NCBI GenBank assembly: GCA_903828695.1
Contig: CAIKNE010000009.1
Span: 1 to 64,000 of the forward strand
Length of the DNA stretch: 64,000 bases
Reading direction: 5' to 3'
DNA from: an uncultured Burkholderiales bacterium
GTDB taxonomy: Bacteria > Pseudomonadota > Gammaproteobacteria > Burkholderiales > Burkholderiaceae_C
Below, piece by piece: positions 9,795-18,850 of the stretch. Position 1 is the stretch's first letter. Every line of letters starts with the position of its first letter. A program made the position numbers and the translations under genes. A model generated the notes under the pieces. It was not told where the DNA came from and did not search any database. It was given only the letters and a program-made list of their open reading frames with translations.

Positions 9795-10268
9795 TTTGCA
9801 ACCCTTGCGTAATCTTTGTGTTTCATGGAGGATTGGCTGTCTTAGACAACTTTGCCAACCTCAACTTTTCATTTTAAGTGAGTTTCCAAATGAATACCCC
9901 CCTCAACAGCACAGACAAGTACTGCCAACTATCAGTGCTCCCCTTCGCAAAATACAGTTCTTCTGATAAGTTTGCTTTTCTTTACACTTGATCTGCTCTG
10001 AATCGGCTGCTTTGACTTTATTCGATCCAAAAACCATTACAACTTCGCCATTTAAAACACAAAAAATGAGTCCATCAACTATGCTTTTTTTATTTTATAG
10101 ATTGAATCGCCAATTCAAAAAACCGCCCCGTTCAAGTGCATGAAGTCCCAATTCAATTAAAAAACTGGTAGTAACCCCACCGTGTGGCAAGGAATTGCAC
10201 TCTTGTTGGAGGCATGCTTTGTGCTTGATAATACTCACACAGATCCGTTCAACTTGGAGATTCAAACT
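9795..10268. other. 474-bp divergent intergenic region
   Basis: This stretch separates mdtA (minus) from the AAA ATPase (plus) and must hold both promoters. The only convincing promoter found is the plus-strand one at 10203-10232. The mdtA side has a ribosome binding site but no clear sigma-70 pair was found. No regulator gene or two-component system for the pump is adjacent. An open frame that would extend the ATPase upstream to 10182 crosses the predicted promoter and is not accepted as coding. Confidence 0.5.
10203..10232 (+). promoter_or_regulatory. Predicted sigma-70 promoter of the AAA ATPase gene
   Basis: A -35-like TTGTTG (10203-10208) and a -10 GATAAT (10227-10232, five of six consensus bases) are 18 bp apart. 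Transcription would start near 10239, about 30 bases before the ATG at 10269. A GGAG Shine-Dalgarno at 10256-10259 fits that leader. The placement supports 10269 over the upstream start. Confidence 0.5.
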
Positions 10269-11273
10269 ATGACTTCTCGTAACCCGGTCAATTCTCAAGT
10301 TTTACACCTTCCGATTGCAAACATGCATGCGGTCTACGATGCTGGGGAGGTGGAACGCAAACTCCATAAAATTCGGGGCAGTGGCCAAGAGCGCGAGCGA
10401 GAATCATTGTGTAATACCTACGAGCGAATGTTAGAGGCCGGCCCCGAGCGTTTCTCAATAAAGCCTTTTGGAGTTCCCGACATGGAGGATCTCTACGACT
10501 GGCTCCCCAACTTTGCGCCTGTTCTTGACGAAATCAAAAGACACTTGGCTTTGAGCCAAGACTCCCAGGACTGCTTGGAACTCACGCCCATGCTTTTATT
10601 AGGGCCCCCAGGCGTAGGGAAAACACACTTTGCAAAACAGATTGCAGACCTACTGGGTACAGGTATGAACCTCGTTCCAATGAGTTCAATGACGGCGGGT
10701 TGGTTACTCTCAGGCTCCTCCTCACAGTGGAGAGGTTCGCGTCCTGGCAAAGTGTTTGAAGCTTTGGTTGACGGCAAATATGCCAACCCAGTGATCGTAG
10801 TCGATGAGATTGACAAAGCCAGCGCTGATGCTCAGTACGATCCTTTGGGCGCACTTTACAGCTTATTGGAGCATGATACGGCGCAACATTTTGTTGACGA
10901 ATTCGCAGAAGTCCCCATCGATGCCAGTCAAGTGATATGGTTCACCACTGCAAATGATGAGGGCAATATCCCCGCCCCAATTTTGAACAGAATGAACGTC
11001 TTTGAGATTGAGGCCCCATCCTTGGACGCAGCCCGTAAAATTGCACTTCGAATGTACAAAAGCATCCTCTCTGAGCACGACTGGGGACAACGTTTTGACC
11101 CTCAACCAGGCGATGATGTGTTGGACAGCTTAACCAAAATGCCTCCACGGGAGATGAGAAGGGCTTGGATGACCGGACTTGGAAACGCACGACTCGCCAA
11201 GCGTTATCATGTGAGTACTGAGGACTTACCGAATGCCAACGGGAACAAGCATAAACTAGGGTTCTTGACCTAG
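10269..11273 (+). CDS. AAA+ ATPase, Lon-like ATPase domain without protease
   Basis: A 334-residue protein with a single AAA+ module. Walker A is GPPGVGKT (about residues 112-119), Walker B is VIVVDEID (175-182), sensor 1 is the Asn of TTAN (about 229) and an arginine finger fits ILNRM (about 241). The ATPase core resembles that of Lon protease, but there is no Lon N-domain and no Ser-Lys protease domain, so it probably remodels or unfolds a substrate rather than cutting it. The N-terminal 100 residues are charged and match nothing I recognise. The start at 10269 has GGAG nine bases upstream. It is followed by a good terminator, so it is likely a single-gene transcript. Its partner is unknown. 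Confidence 0.8.
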   Translation: MTSRNPVNSQVLHLPIANMHAVYDAGEVERKLHKIRGSGQERERESLCNTYERMLEAGPERFSIKPFGVPDMEDLYDWLPNFAPVLDEIKRHLALSQDSQDCLELTPMLLLGPPGVGKTHFAKQIADLLGTGMNLVPMSSMTAGWLLSGSSSQWRGSRPGKVFEALVDGKYANPVIVVDEIDKASADAQYDPLGALYSLLEHDTAQHFVDEFAEVPIDASQVIWFTTANDEGNIPAPILNRMNVFEIEAPSLDAARKIALRMYKSILSEHDWGQRFDPQPGDDVLDSLTKMPPREMRRAWMTGLGNARLAKRYHVSTEDLPNANGNKHKLGFLT

Positions 11274-11351
11274 AATCTGCATGGGGTTGTCGGCGTCAAA
11301 AATCTCGCATTGTGAGGTTCTCGCTCCTCCCCTCCCCTTCAATCAATGCAC

Positions 11352-11383
11352 ATACCTACCCTTCATGGGGGGTATCTTTTTTT
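11352..11383 (+). terminator. Rho-independent terminator after the AAA ATPase gene
   Basis: The arm ATACCTACCC (11352-11361) pairs with GGGGGGTAT (11367-11375) around the loop ttcat, with one bulged A and one G-T pair. The stem is followed by C and seven T (11377-11383). It lies 79 bp after the ATPase stop and 117 bp before the TPR gene, separating the two transcripts. Confidence 0.75.
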
Positions 11384-11499
11384 GGATAGTCCCAAGGTCC
11401 GTCAATTCAATGCTAAGCCCTGCTTGCGCTTACGAACCTTTGACATACGCACTGTATGCATCTCCAACCCTGAACACCGAAATTGCTCAATTGAGTTGA

Positions 11500-14169
11500 A
11501 TGCAAAAAAAACAAAATTACCGCCAGCAAAATGCTTATACGACCAAGGCAGCTGCGTCTCAAAATGCATTCCAATCTCAATTAGCTAAGGCTTACGCGCT
11601 GCATCAGCAAGGTCAACTTGACGCGGCAAAAATTGCCTATTTGGAGGCACTAAAGCTTAACCCTCAAAATTTTGATGCACTGCAATTAATCGGAACCCTA
11701 TGTGTTCATATGCGACAAAGTGCTGAGGCACTAGCCTATTTTGATAAGGCTATTGGATTGAACGCCAAAAATCCAAGCGTATTTAACAACCGAGGTATAG
11801 TGCTGATGGATCTAAAGAACCCAGCACTGGCAATTCAAAGTTATGAAATAGCCATCTCCCTAAAGCACGATTATCCAGAGGCACATGCAAACAAAGGCAA
11901 TGCATTACAGGCCACCAACCATTTGGCTCAGGCTATAGCGAGTTACAAATGGGCCATAGCACTGAGGCCGGAATTTGCAGACACCTATAACAACTGCGGA
12001 GTTGTCCTTCATAGGCTAGGGGACTATGAGCTTGCAATCAAAAGCTACACCTGTGCATTAAAAATAAATCCAAACTATGCACAGGCCTATTACAACGCAG
12101 CCAGAGTCTTCAAAGACCTAGGTGACTTAGCAACGACGCTCAGGTACTATAACAACGCGGTTCAACTTAACTCCAATTACCTTGACGCATACAACAACAA
12201 GGGGAATATTCTCTTAGAGTTAAAAGACTTCGAAGGAGCTATTGAGAGTTTTGATAAAGGCCTTGAAATAAACGCTAACGCACCCCAATTGCACAACAAC
12301 AAAGGTAATGTTTACCGAGAATTAAAACGCTTTGATGATGCCGTCCATTCATACGCCAGAGCAATTCAAATCTACCCAAAGTACGCCGACGCTCATAATA
12401 ATTTAGGCAATGTCTTCCAAGATTTAAAGCGCTTTAATGACGCACTGATTTGCTACGACCAAGCACTCGCTCAAAATCCTCATTTTGTAGACGCTTTAAA
12501 CAACAAGGGGGTTGTACTTAGAGAATTAAAACGACCCCAAGATGCAGTTTTTTGCTATAAAAAAGCACTCCTCATCAATCCTCAGTTTGCTCAAGGGTAC
12601 TTCAATTTAGGCAATGCGCTCAAGGAATTAGACAGCTCGTTGCTTGCGCAGATCAACTACCAGCGAGCGCTCGCCGTGGACCATAAGTATCAAAGCGCCA
12701 AGTGGGCAATTGCACTGCTGAATATACCAACATATATTAACTCTAACGAACAACTGGAGGCGTCTCGCGTTGCATTGAACCACGCCCTTATCACACTCGA
12801 AAAAGAATGTAGCGATACAGGCTTTTTAAATGCATACCAAAGCGTTGGCGTACATCAACCCTTTTACCTTGCATATCAAGAACGCAACAACAAAGAGTTA
12901 ATGATGCAATACGGGCAGATCTGCCATAAGGTGATGACGAACTGGGAAAGCAAATGGAGGGGCGAGCTACAAAATAATACTCAAAAAAACTCTCAAATTA
13001 ATCAACCAACCACTCATAACCCAGAGGCCTCCAGCGCTAACCCGCGTCCTAAAATAAAGCTCGGAATCATCAGCGATCAAATTCGGTATCACTCTGTCTG
13101 GAATGCCATTACAAAGGGATTGGTGGAGCATTTAAATCCTGAAAACTTTGAAATTCATATTTTCTACTTGGGAACTCTTAATGACGAGCAAACTGATTTT
13201 GCAAAATCAAAAGCAACATCCTTCACCCAAAATTTACCAACACTAAAGGACTGGGCTAATTCAGTTTTAACCAAACAATTAGATGCGCTGCTCTACCCTG
13301 AGATTGGCATGCACGCGCTGACCCTTCAGTTGGCTCACCTGAGGCTTGCCCCTTTGCAAATGGTGAGCTGGGGTCATCCACACACAACGGGGATAGAGAC
13401 GATTGACTACTTTATTTCCTCTGAGGACTTTGAGGACTCTCAATCGCAAAATGCCTATAGCGAGAAACTCTTTAATTTACCCTCCTTAGGATGCACTTAC
13501 GCAGAACTGCAAATTCAACCAGAAACGGTAGATCTTATTCATAAAGGAGTGGGAGATGACTCTGTCAAGCTGTTATGCCCAGGCGCTTTGTTTAAATATT
13601 CTCCCGAATATGATTGGACCTTTGCAGCAATAGCAAAGGCCCTTAAGGAGCAAACCCATACGGATACCTCGCGAGCTGTTAGATCCCCTAAATACCAGTT
13701 CCTATTTCTCTACCGAGACGCAGCTACCTGTGAGCTCTTTAAGCAGCGACTTGAAAAATCATTTGAATCCAATGAATTAGATATCAGTGAGTGGGTCGTT
13801 TTTTTGCCTTGGATGAACCCGCAGTCCTTTTACGCCCTTATGCATGCATGTGACCTGTTCTTGGATACGCTGGGCTTCTCAGGCTTCAATACAGCAATGC
13901 AAGCAGTTGAATGCGGACTGCCCATTGTTGCGAAAAGTGGTCGTTTTTTAAGGGGTCGATTCGCAAGTGCGATCTTAAACAAACTAGACCTCAAACAATG
14001 CATCGCCTCTTCAGACCAAGAATATGTTGATCAGGTTGTCAAACTTGCAAGCAACCCAGATATTCGTGCCACCGTTCGCTCGCAAGGGATGGCTCAGCGC
14101 CATATTCTGTTCAATGATTTAGAGCCGGTAAGAGCATTTGAAAAGTTTTTAGCTTCCAAATGTCATTAG
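11500..14169 (+). CDS. TPR protein with GT41 (O-GlcNAc transferase / SPINDLY-like) C-terminal domain
   Basis: An 889-residue cytoplasmic protein without signal peptide. Eleven 34-residue tetratricopeptide repeats run from about residue 22 to 396, several with the NNKGNxxxELKxFxxA pattern. A less ordered part follows, then a GT41 domain from about residue 505: KIKLGIISDQIRYHSVWNA, LAPLQMVSWGHPHTTGIETI, and near the end DLFLDTLGFSGFNTAMQAVE and VAKSGRFLRGRFASAIL. This is the architecture of O-GlcNAc transferase and bacterial HMW1C-like or SPINDLY-like glycosyltransferases, which use nucleotide sugars to glycosylate proteins. The acceptor is not evident, and no flagellin, pilin or adhesin gene is adjacent. 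The start ATG directly follows a TGA and has a poor ribosome binding site, so a later start is possible. Confidence 0.85.
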   Translation: MQKKQNYRQQNAYTTKAAASQNAFQSQLAKAYALHQQGQLDAAKIAYLEALKLNPQNFDALQLIGTLCVHMRQSAEALAYFDKAIGLNAKNPSVFNNRGIVLMDLKNPALAIQSYEIAISLKHDYPEAHANKGNALQATNHLAQAIASYKWAIALRPEFADTYNNCGVVLHRLGDYELAIKSYTCALKINPNYAQAYYNAARVFKDLGDLATTLRYYNNAVQLNSNYLDAYNNKGNILLELKDFEGAIESFDKGLEINANAPQLHNNKGNVYRELKRFDDAVHSYARAIQIYPKYADAHNNLGNVFQDLKRFNDALICYDQALAQNPHFVDALNNKGVVLRELKRPQDAVFCYKKALLINPQFAQGYFNLGNALKELDSSLLAQINYQRALAVDHKYQSAKWAIALLNIPTYINSNEQLEASRVALNHALITLEKECSDTGFLNAYQSVGVHQPFYLAYQERNNKELMMQYGQICHKVMTNWESKWRGELQNNTQKNSQINQPTTHNPEASSANPRPKIKLGIISDQIRYHSVWNAITKGLVEHLNPENFEIHIFYLGTLNDEQTDFAKSKATSFTQNLPTLKDWANSVLTKQLDALLYPEIGMHALTLQLAHLRLAPLQMVSWGHPHTTGIETIDYFISSEDFEDSQSQNAYSEKLFNLPSLGCTYAELQIQPETVDLIHKGVGDDSVKLLCPGALFKYSPEYDWTFAAIAKALKEQTHTDTSRAVRSPKYQFLFLYRDAATCELFKQRLEKSFESNELDISEWVVFLPWMNPQSFYALMHACDLFLDTLGFSGFNTAMQAVECGLPIVAKSGRFLRGRFASAILNKLDLKQCIASSDQEYVDQVVKLASNPDIRATVRSQGMAQRHILFNDLEPVRAFEKFLASKCH

Positions 14170-14200
14170 CGTGCATTCGTTAACACCTCAGATACGCGAC

Positions 14201-14224
14201 AAAAAAGCGCGATTGGCCTCGCGC
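14201..14224 (-). terminator. Terminator facing the minus strand, no known gene upstream of it
   Basis: GCGCGA (14207-14212) and TCGCGC (14219-14224) form a perfect six-pair GC-rich stem around ttggcc. Read on the minus strand the hairpin is followed by six T (complement of 14201-14206), the classic intrinsic terminator layout. On the plus strand it is preceded by A's and has no T tract. The next gene to the right, ychF, is on the plus strand, so this terminator has no annotated transcript to end. Confidence 0.6.
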
Positions 14225-14407
14225 CCTACCCCTCATTAGTCACGTTACAGATGGTGATTTTGGACTGTTTAGCTTGAATTACTCACAAAAAACAAGACCA
14301 AAGCGACATTTGCTTGTTTTTGTAGCCAAGGGGCTAATCTTTCCACGATAATCTAGGGTTACAGTCAAAAAGACTAGTCTTTCTTTATACGTCTTAATGG
14401 ATTTTTT
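14225..14407. other. Gap before ychF with hairpins; candidate minus-strand small RNA
   Basis: Besides the promoter for ychF this 183-bp stretch holds an AT-rich inverted repeat (AAAAACAAG at 14288-14296 with CTTGTTTTT at 14313-14321, 16-base loop) and a 14-bp palindrome at 14369-14382. Together with the minus-facing terminator at 14201-14224 the arrangement could encode a short structured minus-strand RNA. No strong minus-strand promoter was found, so this remains a possibility only. Confidence 0.3.
14369..14382. promoter_or_regulatory. 14-bp perfect palindrome upstream of ychF
   Basis: AAAGACTAGTCTTT is its own reverse complement and lies 25 bp before the ychF start codon, in the likely leader or promoter. 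It could be an operator or a small RNA hairpin. No regulator can be matched to it. Confidence 0.35.
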
Positions 14408-15502
14408 ATGAGTTTACAGTGCGGCATCGTCGGTTTACCCAATGTGGGCAAATCCACCCTTTTTAATGCGCTCACCAAAGCGGGTATTGCAGCTGAGAAT
14501 TATCCGTTTTGCACAATTGAACCCAATGTGGGCGTGGTCGAAGTTCCTGACTCACGCTTGAAAGACTTATCCGAGATTGTCAAACCTGAGCGCGTTGTCC
14601 CTGCTATCGTAGAGTTTGTGGACATTGCGGGTCTGGTCGCGGGAGCCAGTCAAGGCGAGGGACTCGGAAACCAGTTCTTAGCACACATCCGTGAAACAGA
14701 TGCCATTGTTAACGTTGTTCGCTGTTTTGAAGATGACAACATTATCCACGTTGCCGGGAAAATCGACCCCATTTCGGATTTAGAGGTTATTCAAACTGAG
14801 TTATGTTTAGCAGATTTGGGAACCGTTGAGAAATCAATTGCTCGTTACACCAAAGCCGCCAAATCCGGCACTGACAAAGAAGCGATCAAACTCGTACCGC
14901 TTCTCACCTCCTGCCAAACAGCATTAAATCAAGGCCAACCCGTTCGCACATTGCCGTTTTCTGCTGACGAGTGGGCCATGCTAAAACCGTTTTGCTTGAT
15001 CACAGCCAAACCGGCCATGTTTGTTGGTAATGTGAGCGAAGACGGTTTTGAAAATAATGACTACTTAAAGCGACTTCAAGCACTCGCCGAATCACAAAAA
15101 GCACCCATGGTTGCAATCTGCGCAAAAATGGAGGCTGACATGAGCGATATGGATGATGCGGAGAAAGAACTCTTTTTATCTGAAATGGGACAAAGCGAGC
15201 CTGGACTGAACCGGCTCATTCGAGCAGCCTATGAGTTGCTTGGGCTACAAACTTATTTCACCGCTGGGGTCAAAGAGGTTCGCGCATGGACCATACACAA
15301 AGGCGACACAGGCCCCAAAGCAGCAGGGGTAATTCATACGGACTTTGAAAAAGGCTTTATTCGCGCTCAAACCATTGCATTCTCGGACTTCATTACTTTC
15401 AAAGGTGAGCAAGGTGCTAAAGACGCTGGGAAAATGAGAGCTGAGGGTAAGGAGTATGTAGTTCAAGACGGGGACGTCATGAATTTCTTATTCAGTCCTT
15501 GA
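14408..15502 (+). CDS. ychF: Redox-responsive ATPase YchF (Obg-like ATPase)
   Basis: A 364-residue member of the OLA1/YchF branch of TRAFAC P-loop proteins, which hydrolyses ATP rather than GTP and associates with ribosomes. The P-loop is [15 protein letters not shown] near the N-terminus, followed by the switch region [17 protein letters not shown] and [20 protein letters not shown]. The usual G-protein NKxD is replaced by NxxE (GNVSEDG), the change that gives ATP specificity. A C-terminal TGS domain closes the protein ([20 protein letters not shown]). Length and motifs match orthologues throughout. The gene stands alone between two gaps. Confidence 0.97.
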   Translation: MSLQCGIVGLPNVGKSTLFNALTKAGIAAENYPFCTIEPNVGVVEVPDSRLKDLSEIVKPERVVPAIVEFVDIAGLVAGASQGEGLGNQFLAHIRETDAIVNVVRCFEDDNIIHVAGKIDPISDLEVIQTELCLADLGTVEKSIARYTKAAKSGTDKEAIKLVPLLTSCQTALNQGQPVRTLPFSADEWAMLKPFCLITAKPAMFVGNVSEDGFENNDYLKRLQALAESQKAPMVAICAKMEADMSDMDDAEKELFLSEMGQSEPGLNRLIRAAYELLGLQTYFTAGVKEVRAWTIHKGDTGPKAAGVIHTDFEKGFIRAQTIAFSDFITFKGEQGAKDAGKMRAEGKEYVVQDGDVMNFLFSP

Positions 15503-15837
15503 TTTTTAGGACAATGCATAAATGCCTCTGAGCGTTGCGATTGAAGGATTGGCGGATCGATGCCAGCGAGACCTTAAACTGCCACTACAGCATTAGACCT
15601 TCCACGTCAACAGCATTGATGGATCAAACTGTGTTGAATTATTTTTCATCCTTCATTTAAGTAAATTGCTCCATTAATCCTTAAGTAACAACTTTTTGAA
15701 CTAACGAATCCTTCCTCTGTATATATTGGAATTCTCAGTAGTTTTGAATATCTTTTTATCCTAGGTCTCTACTATTTAGGCTGTGTACTCGCTACAATCG
15801 TGCCTACTTTTTAAGCAATTCATCTACGCCTACTTTA
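15503..15837. other. 335-bp intergenic region upstream of dusB
   Basis: No gene was found here. A -10-like TACAAT at 15793-15798 lies about 40 bp before the dusB start, but no good -35 is at the right distance. A 9-bp direct repeat gcctacttt occurs at 15802-15810 and 15827-15835, just before the ATG. The stretch is AT-rich in its right half, as expected for a promoter region of the dusB-fis operon. Confidence 0.4.
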
Positions 15838-16869
15838 ATGCAACTGGGTCATCGTCTTACTGAAAACAATATATTTGTTGCCCCCATGGCGGGAGTAACG
15901 GATCGCCCTTTTAGGACCCTTTGCAAAAAACTGGGTGCAGGCTACGCCGTCAGTGAGATGGTCACCTCTAGACCCGACTTAATCCATAGCGCTAAGACAC
16001 AAAGGCGTTTGAATCATGAGGGCGAATCAGGCCTCATTGCTGTTCAAATTGCTGGCACAGAACCAGAGGCAATGGCTGAAGCTGCTTTATTTAACATCCA
16101 GCGCGGCGCCCAAGTCATAGATATCAATATGGGTTGCCCAGCCAAGAAGGTCTGTAACAAATGGGCAGGTTCGGCGTTGATGCAAGACGAGAGCCTTGCA
16201 GCAAAAATAATTGAAGCAGTTGTTGAGGCATGCGCCACTCAAAACGTACCTGTCACACTCAAAATGCGCACGGGGTGGAGTGAGGAGGTCAAAAATGCAA
16301 GTCGGATCGCGCTCCTTGCTCAAAACATCGGTGTTCAAATGATCACGATACACGGCAGAACCCGTGAGCTTGGCTATAAGGGTTTTGCAGAATACGACAC
16401 GATCAAACATGTTAAATCCATTTTAAAAATACCGGTTGTAGCCAATGGTGACATAGACACACCGCAGAAAGCCGCGCTCGTGCTCGCCGAAACCGGAGCT
16501 GATGCGGTAATGATTGGGCGCGCAGCTATGGGTAGACCTTGGATATTTAGAGAAATCACGCATTTCCTAGAAACGGGAAGACTACTCGCTTCCCCGCTTA
16601 TCGCAGAAGTTAAGGCCTTGATGCTTGAACATTTAGAAGATCACTACAGCTTATACGGTCCGGTGCTTGGCGTTCGCAGTGCCCGCAAGCATATTGGGTG
16701 GTATGTCAAAGGCCTGCCAGGTTATGAGTCCTTTAAAGACTCAATGAATTTGCTACAAGCAACGCAAGAGCAACTTGTCTCTGTGGGCAATTACTTTGAC
16801 AGACTCGCTGAGCGATCTGACAGACTGCCCGTAGCAACATTTGATATTTCAGAGAAAGTATATGAGTAA
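15838..16869 (+). CDS. dusB: tRNA-dihydrouridine synthase B
   Basis: A 343-residue FMN enzyme that reduces uridine to dihydrouridine in the D-loop of tRNAs using NADPH. The N-terminal FMN-binding motif VAPMAGVTDRPFRTLCKKLG and the active-site segment INMGCPAKKVCNKWAGSALM with the catalytic cysteine are present, followed by the TIM-barrel motifs ITIHGRTRELGYKG and VVANGDIDTP and then ADAVMIGRAAMGRPWIF. Its C-terminal codons overlap fis by 8 bp, the conserved dusB-fis arrangement of proteobacteria. In enteric bacteria this pair is growth-rate regulated through the dusB promoter. Confidence 0.96.
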   Translation: MQLGHRLTENNIFVAPMAGVTDRPFRTLCKKLGAGYAVSEMVTSRPDLIHSAKTQRRLNHEGESGLIAVQIAGTEPEAMAEAALFNIQRGAQVIDINMGCPAKKVCNKWAGSALMQDESLAAKIIEAVVEACATQNVPVTLKMRTGWSEEVKNASRIALLAQNIGVQMITIHGRTRELGYKGFAEYDTIKHVKSILKIPVVANGDIDTPQKAALVLAETGADAVMIGRAAMGRPWIFREITHFLETGRLLASPLIAEVKALMLEHLEDHYSLYGPVLGVRSARKHIGWYVKGLPGYESFKDSMNLLQATQEQLVSVGNYFDRLAERSDRLPVATFDISEKVYE

Positions 16870-17095
16870 AAAACAAATTGAAGACGCAATCAAACACAGT
16901 CTTGAGTCCTATTTCAAAGACCTCAGAGGCTCAGAGCCCGATAACTTACACGACATGATTATTAAGATTGTTGAAAAACCGCTCCTAGAAGTTGTTCTAA
17001 AGCATGCTGATAACAATCAATCAAAAGCTTCACAGTGGTTAGGACTGAACAGAAACACACTTCGAAAGAAACTAACTGATCACAAAATGCTTTGA
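16862..17095 (+). CDS. fis: DNA-binding protein Fis
   Basis: A 77-residue Fis-family protein. The C-terminal helix-turn-helix is NQSKASQWLGLNRNTLRKKL, matching the Fis/NtrC C-terminal domain. The ATG at 16862 sits inside the last codons of dusB, so translation is coupled. An upstream in-frame start would lie deeper in dusB and is less likely. Fis is a nucleoid protein that bends DNA and tunes rRNA and growth-phase genes. The length is that of the short betaproteobacterial form rather than the 98 residues of E. coli. Confidence 0.93.
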   Translation: MSKKQIEDAIKHSLESYFKDLRGSEPDNLHDMIIKIVEKPLLEVVLKHADNNQSKASQWLGLNRNTLRKKLTDHKML

Positions 17096-17132
17096 TTTTT
17101 TATTAAATTTCTTATTGACCTTCGACATTGAA

Positions 17133-17155
17133 TTTTGAGCTTTAAGCGCTCAAAA
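17133..17155. other. Inverted repeat between fis and purH
   Basis: TTTTGAGC (17133-17140) and GCTCAAAA (17148-17155) form an eight-pair stem around tttaagc. It lies 20 bp before the purH start and has no T tract after it on the plus strand, so it is more likely a leader hairpin or operator than a terminator. Confidence 0.35.
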
Positions 17156-17174
17156 AATACACGGAAAGATTCTC

Positions 17175-18779
17175 ATGAACGCCTTAATTTCAGTCTCAGA
17201 CAAGACCGGTATCGTAGATTTCGCAAAAGCACTGCATCAACTGGGGGTCAAGCTCATATCAACAGGCGGCACTGCAAAACTATTAAGCAGCGAAGGACTC
17301 CCCGTACAAGAAGTTGCTGAGCTAACCGGATTCCCAGAAATGCTTGATGGAAGGGTCAAAACACTGCACCCAGGAGTTCACGCGGGCTTACTCGCCAGGC
17401 GAGATGACGCAGATCACATGCAAGCCCTTAAAGACCACAACATCGACACAGTTGATCTTTTGGTGGTCAATTTGTACCCCTTTGAGGCCACTGTAGCCAA
17501 AGCCGATTGCTCGCTAGAGGATGCCATTGAAAATATTGACATCGGTGGTCCGGCCATGGTTCGTAGCGCAGCCAAGAATTGGCAAGATGTGGGGGTGATT
17601 ACGGACGCATCTCAGTACTCACTGGTACTCAATGAGCTTCAAACGCTCAAAAAGCTCACGCCTCAAACACGCTTCAATTTAAGCGTTGCTGCATTTAACC
17701 GTATTAGCAATTACGACGCAAGCATTAGCAACTATTTATCAGCCCGCCAAGAAAGCGGGGCTCTGTCTCAGTTCCCGGGGCAACTCAACGGACGTTTCAC
17801 CAAAATACAAGACCTTCGTTACGGCGAAAACCCTCACCAAAACGCTGCTTTATACAAAGACCTAGACGCAGGAGCAGGCACTTTGGTGAGTGCACAACAA
17901 CTGCAAGGGAAAGAGCTCTCATTCAATAATTTAGCCGATGCAGATGCCGCCTGGGAATGCGTGAAAAGTTTCTCCGAAGTTGCATGTGTTATTGTCAAGC
18001 ACGCTAACCCCTGCGGCGTGGCTACAGGTGTAAAGGCTTTGGATGCTTACACAAGAGCGTTTAGCACGGACCCGACTTCCGCATTTGGAGGCATCATTGC
18101 ATTTAATTGTCCACTTGATGCAACGACTGCCAGTGCCATATCAGAGAAATTTGTAGAAGTTCTAATTGCCACGGATTACAGTGCTGAGTCACTCCAAGTA
18201 CTTGCCAAAAAACCAAACGTTCGAGTTCTAAAAATAGCACTTCCCAACACCGCTCACGGTTTAACGCCAAACGCCCAAACACTCCAGTCCCAGTCTTTTG
18301 CACTGGGTACTCAAGGACTTGACATAAAACGTATTGGAGGCGGTCTGTTGGTGCAAACTGCAGATACACATCTCTTAAGCTTAGATGACCTAAGAGTGGT
18401 TACAAAGGTCAAGCCCACCCCTTCACAGATTCAAGATATGCTTTTTGCATGGAAAGTGGCCAAATTCGTCAAGAGCAATGCCATTGTGTTCTGTGCTAAC
18501 TCAATGACCTTGGGAGTGGGTGCGGGGCAGATGAGTAGACTAGATTCTGCACGGATTGCAAGCATTAAGGCTGAGCACGCGGGCCTATCGCTAAAGGGAT
18601 CGGTCGTTGCAAGTGATGCCTTCTTCCCCTTTAGAGACGGATTAGATGTTGTCGTGAAGGCTGGTGCTACCTGCGTTATTCAGCCAGGAGGCTCTATGCG
18701 AGATCAAGAGGTTATTGACGCCGCTGATGAGCAAGGCGTTGCTATGGCCTATACAGGGGTTAGACACTTTAGGCACTAA
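17175..18779 (+). CDS. purH: Bifunctional AICAR transformylase / IMP cyclohydrolase
   Basis: A 534-residue enzyme for the last two steps of purine synthesis, turning AICAR into FAICAR and then IMP. The N-terminal IMP cyclohydrolase domain begins [20 protein letters not shown] and includes the MGS-like fold with [11 protein letters not shown]. The C-terminal transformylase carries [11 protein letters not shown] with the catalytic Lys-His pair, FGGIIAFN, and ends with the conserved [11 protein letters not shown]. Length matches orthologues. It lies 79 bp after fis and may be read from the same transcript or from its own promoter; GGAAAG precedes the ATG. Confidence 0.97.
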   Translation: MNALISVSDKTGIVDFAKALHQLGVKLISTGGTAKLLSSEGLPVQEVAELTGFPEMLDGRVKTLHPGVHAGLLARRDDADHMQALKDHNIDTVDLLVVNLYPFEATVAKADCSLEDAIENIDIGGPAMVRSAAKNWQDVGVITDASQYSLVLNELQTLKKLTPQTRFNLSVAAFNRISNYDASISNYLSARQESGALSQFPGQLNGRFTKIQDLRYGENPHQNAALYKDLDAGAGTLVSAQQLQGKELSFNNLADADAAWECVKSFSEVACVIVKHANPCGVATGVKALDAYTRAFSTDPTSAFGGIIAFNCPLDATTASAISEKFVEVLIATDYSAESLQVLAKKPNVRVLKIALPNTAHGLTPNAQTLQSQSFALGTQGLDIKRIGGGLLVQTADTHLLSLDDLRVVTKVKPTPSQIQDMLFAWKVAKFVKSNAIVFCANSMTLGVGAGQMSRLDSARIASIKAEHAGLSLKGSVVASDAFFPFRDGLDVVVKAGATCVIQPGGSMRDQEVIDAADEQGVAMAYTGVRHFRH

Positions 18780-18850
18780 CAAAACTGATGACCCGGGGAT
18801 ATAGAGATCCCTTGGTCTCAGATGAATTGACTTGACTGAGAAGTGGCGAA

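Noticed and set aside
11281-11499. 72-codon plus-strand frame between the AAA ATPase and the TPR gene
   Set aside because: It crosses the strong terminator at 11352-11383, has no ribosome binding site and shows no protein-like pattern.
15721-15798. Full sigma-70 promoter for dusB
   Set aside because: The -10-like TACAAT has no acceptable -35 at 16-18 bp; only reported as a weak feature of the gap.
18780-18850. Bidirectional terminator between convergent purH and hemL
   Set aside because: A short GGGAT/ATCCC stem is present but no T tract follows on either strand.
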